Shown: positions 4,166 through 5,345 of the stretch, piece after piece
Layout of the letters: every line of letters begins with the position of its first letter
Position numbering within the stretch: position 1 is the first letter of the stretch
Source of the DNA: Alphaproteobacteria bacterium
Lineage (GTDB): Bacteria > Pseudomonadota > Alphaproteobacteria > Micavibrionales > Micavibrionaceae
Reading direction: 5' to 3'
DNA length: 5,345 nucleotides
NCBI GenBank assembly: GCA_030427765.1
Contig: JAUICS010000125.1
Span: forward strand, 1 to 5,345
Made by a program: the position numbers and the translations under genes
Notes under the pieces: generated by a model
Databases searched by the model: none
Told to the model about the DNA's origin: nothing
The model's input: the letters and a program-made list of their open reading frames with translations, nothing else

Positions 4166-5345
4166 ATGACAACAGAACATGGGATGGTTTTAGCACGCAC
4201 ACTTGTTGAGGAATCACCGGCGGCGGCACAAAAATTTTTTGATCCACTTGCCGATATATTTCTGGAATCTGCAATGCTAAGGGTCGATGATTTCGATATC
4301 ACGTTATCAGGTCGCATTTTGGCCGCATTTGGGTATGGGCCGGATGACCTATCCCGCCTTGGCGATGCCGTCAAAAAACCGGGCACTATGGTTTTAAAAC
4401 TTCCGAACGTCAGCGCCACCGTGCCGCAAGTCATGCAGGCCATAAAGGACTTGCGCGCACAAGGATTTGAATTGCCCGATTACAATGATGCTAAAGAAAA
4501 ATACGATGGATTGGTTGGCAGCATCGTCAACCCGGTTCTGCGTCAGGGAAATTCCGAACGTTTTCCGCACGCCTCCATTAAGGCATATACCCAAAAGCAC
4601 CCGCATGCGATGGGTACATGGTCACCGGACTCGAAAACCCGCGTTGTTCATATGGATGGCGGTGATTTCAAATCATCGGAACAGTCGGTCACCATGGATG
4701 CGGCAAAAACGCTACATATCGAATTTATTGATGGCGATAAAAACGTAACCCGCCTGAAGACCGGTATCAAAACAACGCCAGGAAGCATTATTGATGCCGC
4801 CTTCATGAACCGCACTGCGCTACGTGAATTTTACGACAACCAATTTGCGGCGGCCGACCGTGACGGCATTATGCCGTCAATCCACCTAAAGGCCACCATG
4901 ATGACAAAAACGGATGGCGAATTTTTAGGCGATGCCATTCAAAGTTACTACGCCGATTTATTCGAAACATTCGGGGATGAATTGAAAGCCGCCGGTGTTG
5001 AACCGAAAAACGGCATGAATGCCCTTCGTGACAGTATCAAAACTCTTCCGGCAGAAACGCAAGGCCTTATCCACGATGAAATTGCACGAATTGAAACGGA
5101 ACGTGCCGACCTGCCCGTCATTGATCCGGCAACGGGTAAAAAGAACCTTGATGACGGCAGTATGATTATTGATATTTCCATGGCCAATCTGGTGCGATGG
5201 GCCGAAATGTCCGGTCAGGATATCGGCCAACTGATGACCTACAAGTACGGCATCCCGCAAGAACTCTTCAACTACACGATCGACACGCACCATACCTCTC
5301 ACTACGCCGTTGGAAAGCTCTTCGCGGATGCGCGCCCCCGGCTCG
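4166..5345 (+). CDS. icd: Monomeric NADP-dependent isocitrate dehydrogenase, N-terminal half, cut by right edge
   Basis: The monomeric enzyme oxidatively decarboxylates isocitrate to 2-oxoglutarate with NADP in the TCA cycle. The open frame gives 393 codons of a protein that is normally about 740 residues. Family stretches are clear: LSGRILAAF (47-55), KLPNVSATVPQ (78-88), NPVLRQGNSER (122-132), KHPHAMGTWSPDSK (144-157), HLKATMM (240-246) and IIDISM (334-339). From memory of the Azotobacter enzyme, Ser130, Lys242 and Asp336 correspond to substrate or metal ligands. The start is ATG 4166, since an in-frame stop lies just upstream (4160-4162); GGA at 4156-4158 is a weak ribosome site. It has no relation to the dimeric Icd fold. 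From about residue 340 the resemblance fades, and after residue 364 the expected IPDxxYA region is replaced by unrelated sequence with higher GC at third positions, so the tail may not belong to this gene. Confidence 0.9.
   Translation, partial: MTTEHGMVLARTLVEESPAAAQKFFDPLADIFLESAMLRVDDFDITLSGRILAAFGYGPDDLSRLGDAVKKPGTMVLKLPNVSATVPQVMQAIKDLRAQGFELPDYNDAKEKYDGLVGSIVNPVLRQGNSERFPHASIKAYTQKHPHAMGTWSPDSKTRVVHMDGGDFKSSEQSVTMDAAKTLHIEFIDGDKNVTRLKTGIKTTPGSIIDAAFMNRTALREFYDNQFAAADRDGIMPSIHLKATMMTKTDGEFLGDAIQSYYADLFETFGDELKAAGVEPKNGMNALRDSIKTLPAETQGLIHDEIARIETERADLPVIDPATGKKNLDDGSMIIDISMANLVRWAEMSGQDIGQLMTYKYGIPQELFNYTIDTHHTSHYAVGKLFADARPRL

Noticed and set aside
4129..4606. Minus-strand frames opposite the isocitrate dehydrogenase start
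   Set aside because: The plus-strand frame carries conserved enzyme motifs over the same bases; the antisense frames have none.
4948..5302. Minus-strand frames opposite the later part of the dehydrogenase frame
   Set aside because: Antisense shadows of a conserved plus-strand coding region with no ribosome site or motif.

Overview
The window looks like chromosomal DNA from an alphaproteobacterium. The main evidence is a circularly permuted, two-piece tmRNA gene whose tag peptide begins with ANDN, a form typical of that class. The fairly AT-rich codon use (heavy use of ATA, TTA and AAA) argues against the GC-rich alphaproteobacteria. I cannot name a genus.

Layout, left to right. (1) Positions 1-160, minus strand: the 5' part of a small zinc-ribbon-like protein of the RNHCP type, running off the left edge. 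(2) Positions 161-440: about 280 bases with no supported gene, holding two hairpins. (3) Positions 441-840, minus strand: a complete ssrA transcription unit with a promoter (TTGAAA-17-TATATT), acceptor piece, excised spacer, coding piece with tag, and an intrinsic terminator. (4) Positions 867-1704, minus strand: two tandem, paralogous, single-domain response regulators. The second has its own promoter with the -10 box only 7 bases before its ATG, which suggests a leaderless mRNA. (5) Positions 1778-4021, minus strand: a complete UvrD/PcrA-type helicase with all SF1A motifs and a C-terminal Tudor-like domain. (6) Positions 4022-4165: a divergent promoter region. (7) Positions 4166-5345, plus strand: the N-terminal half of a monomeric NADP-dependent isocitrate dehydrogenase, cut by the right edge.

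From uvrD leftwards everything reads on the minus strand with short gaps: uvrD, 73 nt, receiver 1, 52 nt, receiver 2, then ssrA and the RNHCP gene. No convincing terminator separates uvrD, the receivers and ssrA, so read-through is possible, although each unit also has a candidate promoter. The genes are mostly housekeeping (DNA repair helicase, trans-translation RNA, TCA-cycle enzyme). The receiver pair is the accessory-looking element: it has no kinase or output domain nearby.

I see no mobile element, CRISPR array or defence system. The points most worth checking are the unusually long tmRNA tag with a repeated ANDN motif, the leaderless receiver gene, the shared MQPK signature of the receiver pair, and the last 100 or so bases of the isocitrate dehydrogenase frame, which stop resembling that enzyme and may mark a chimeric join.
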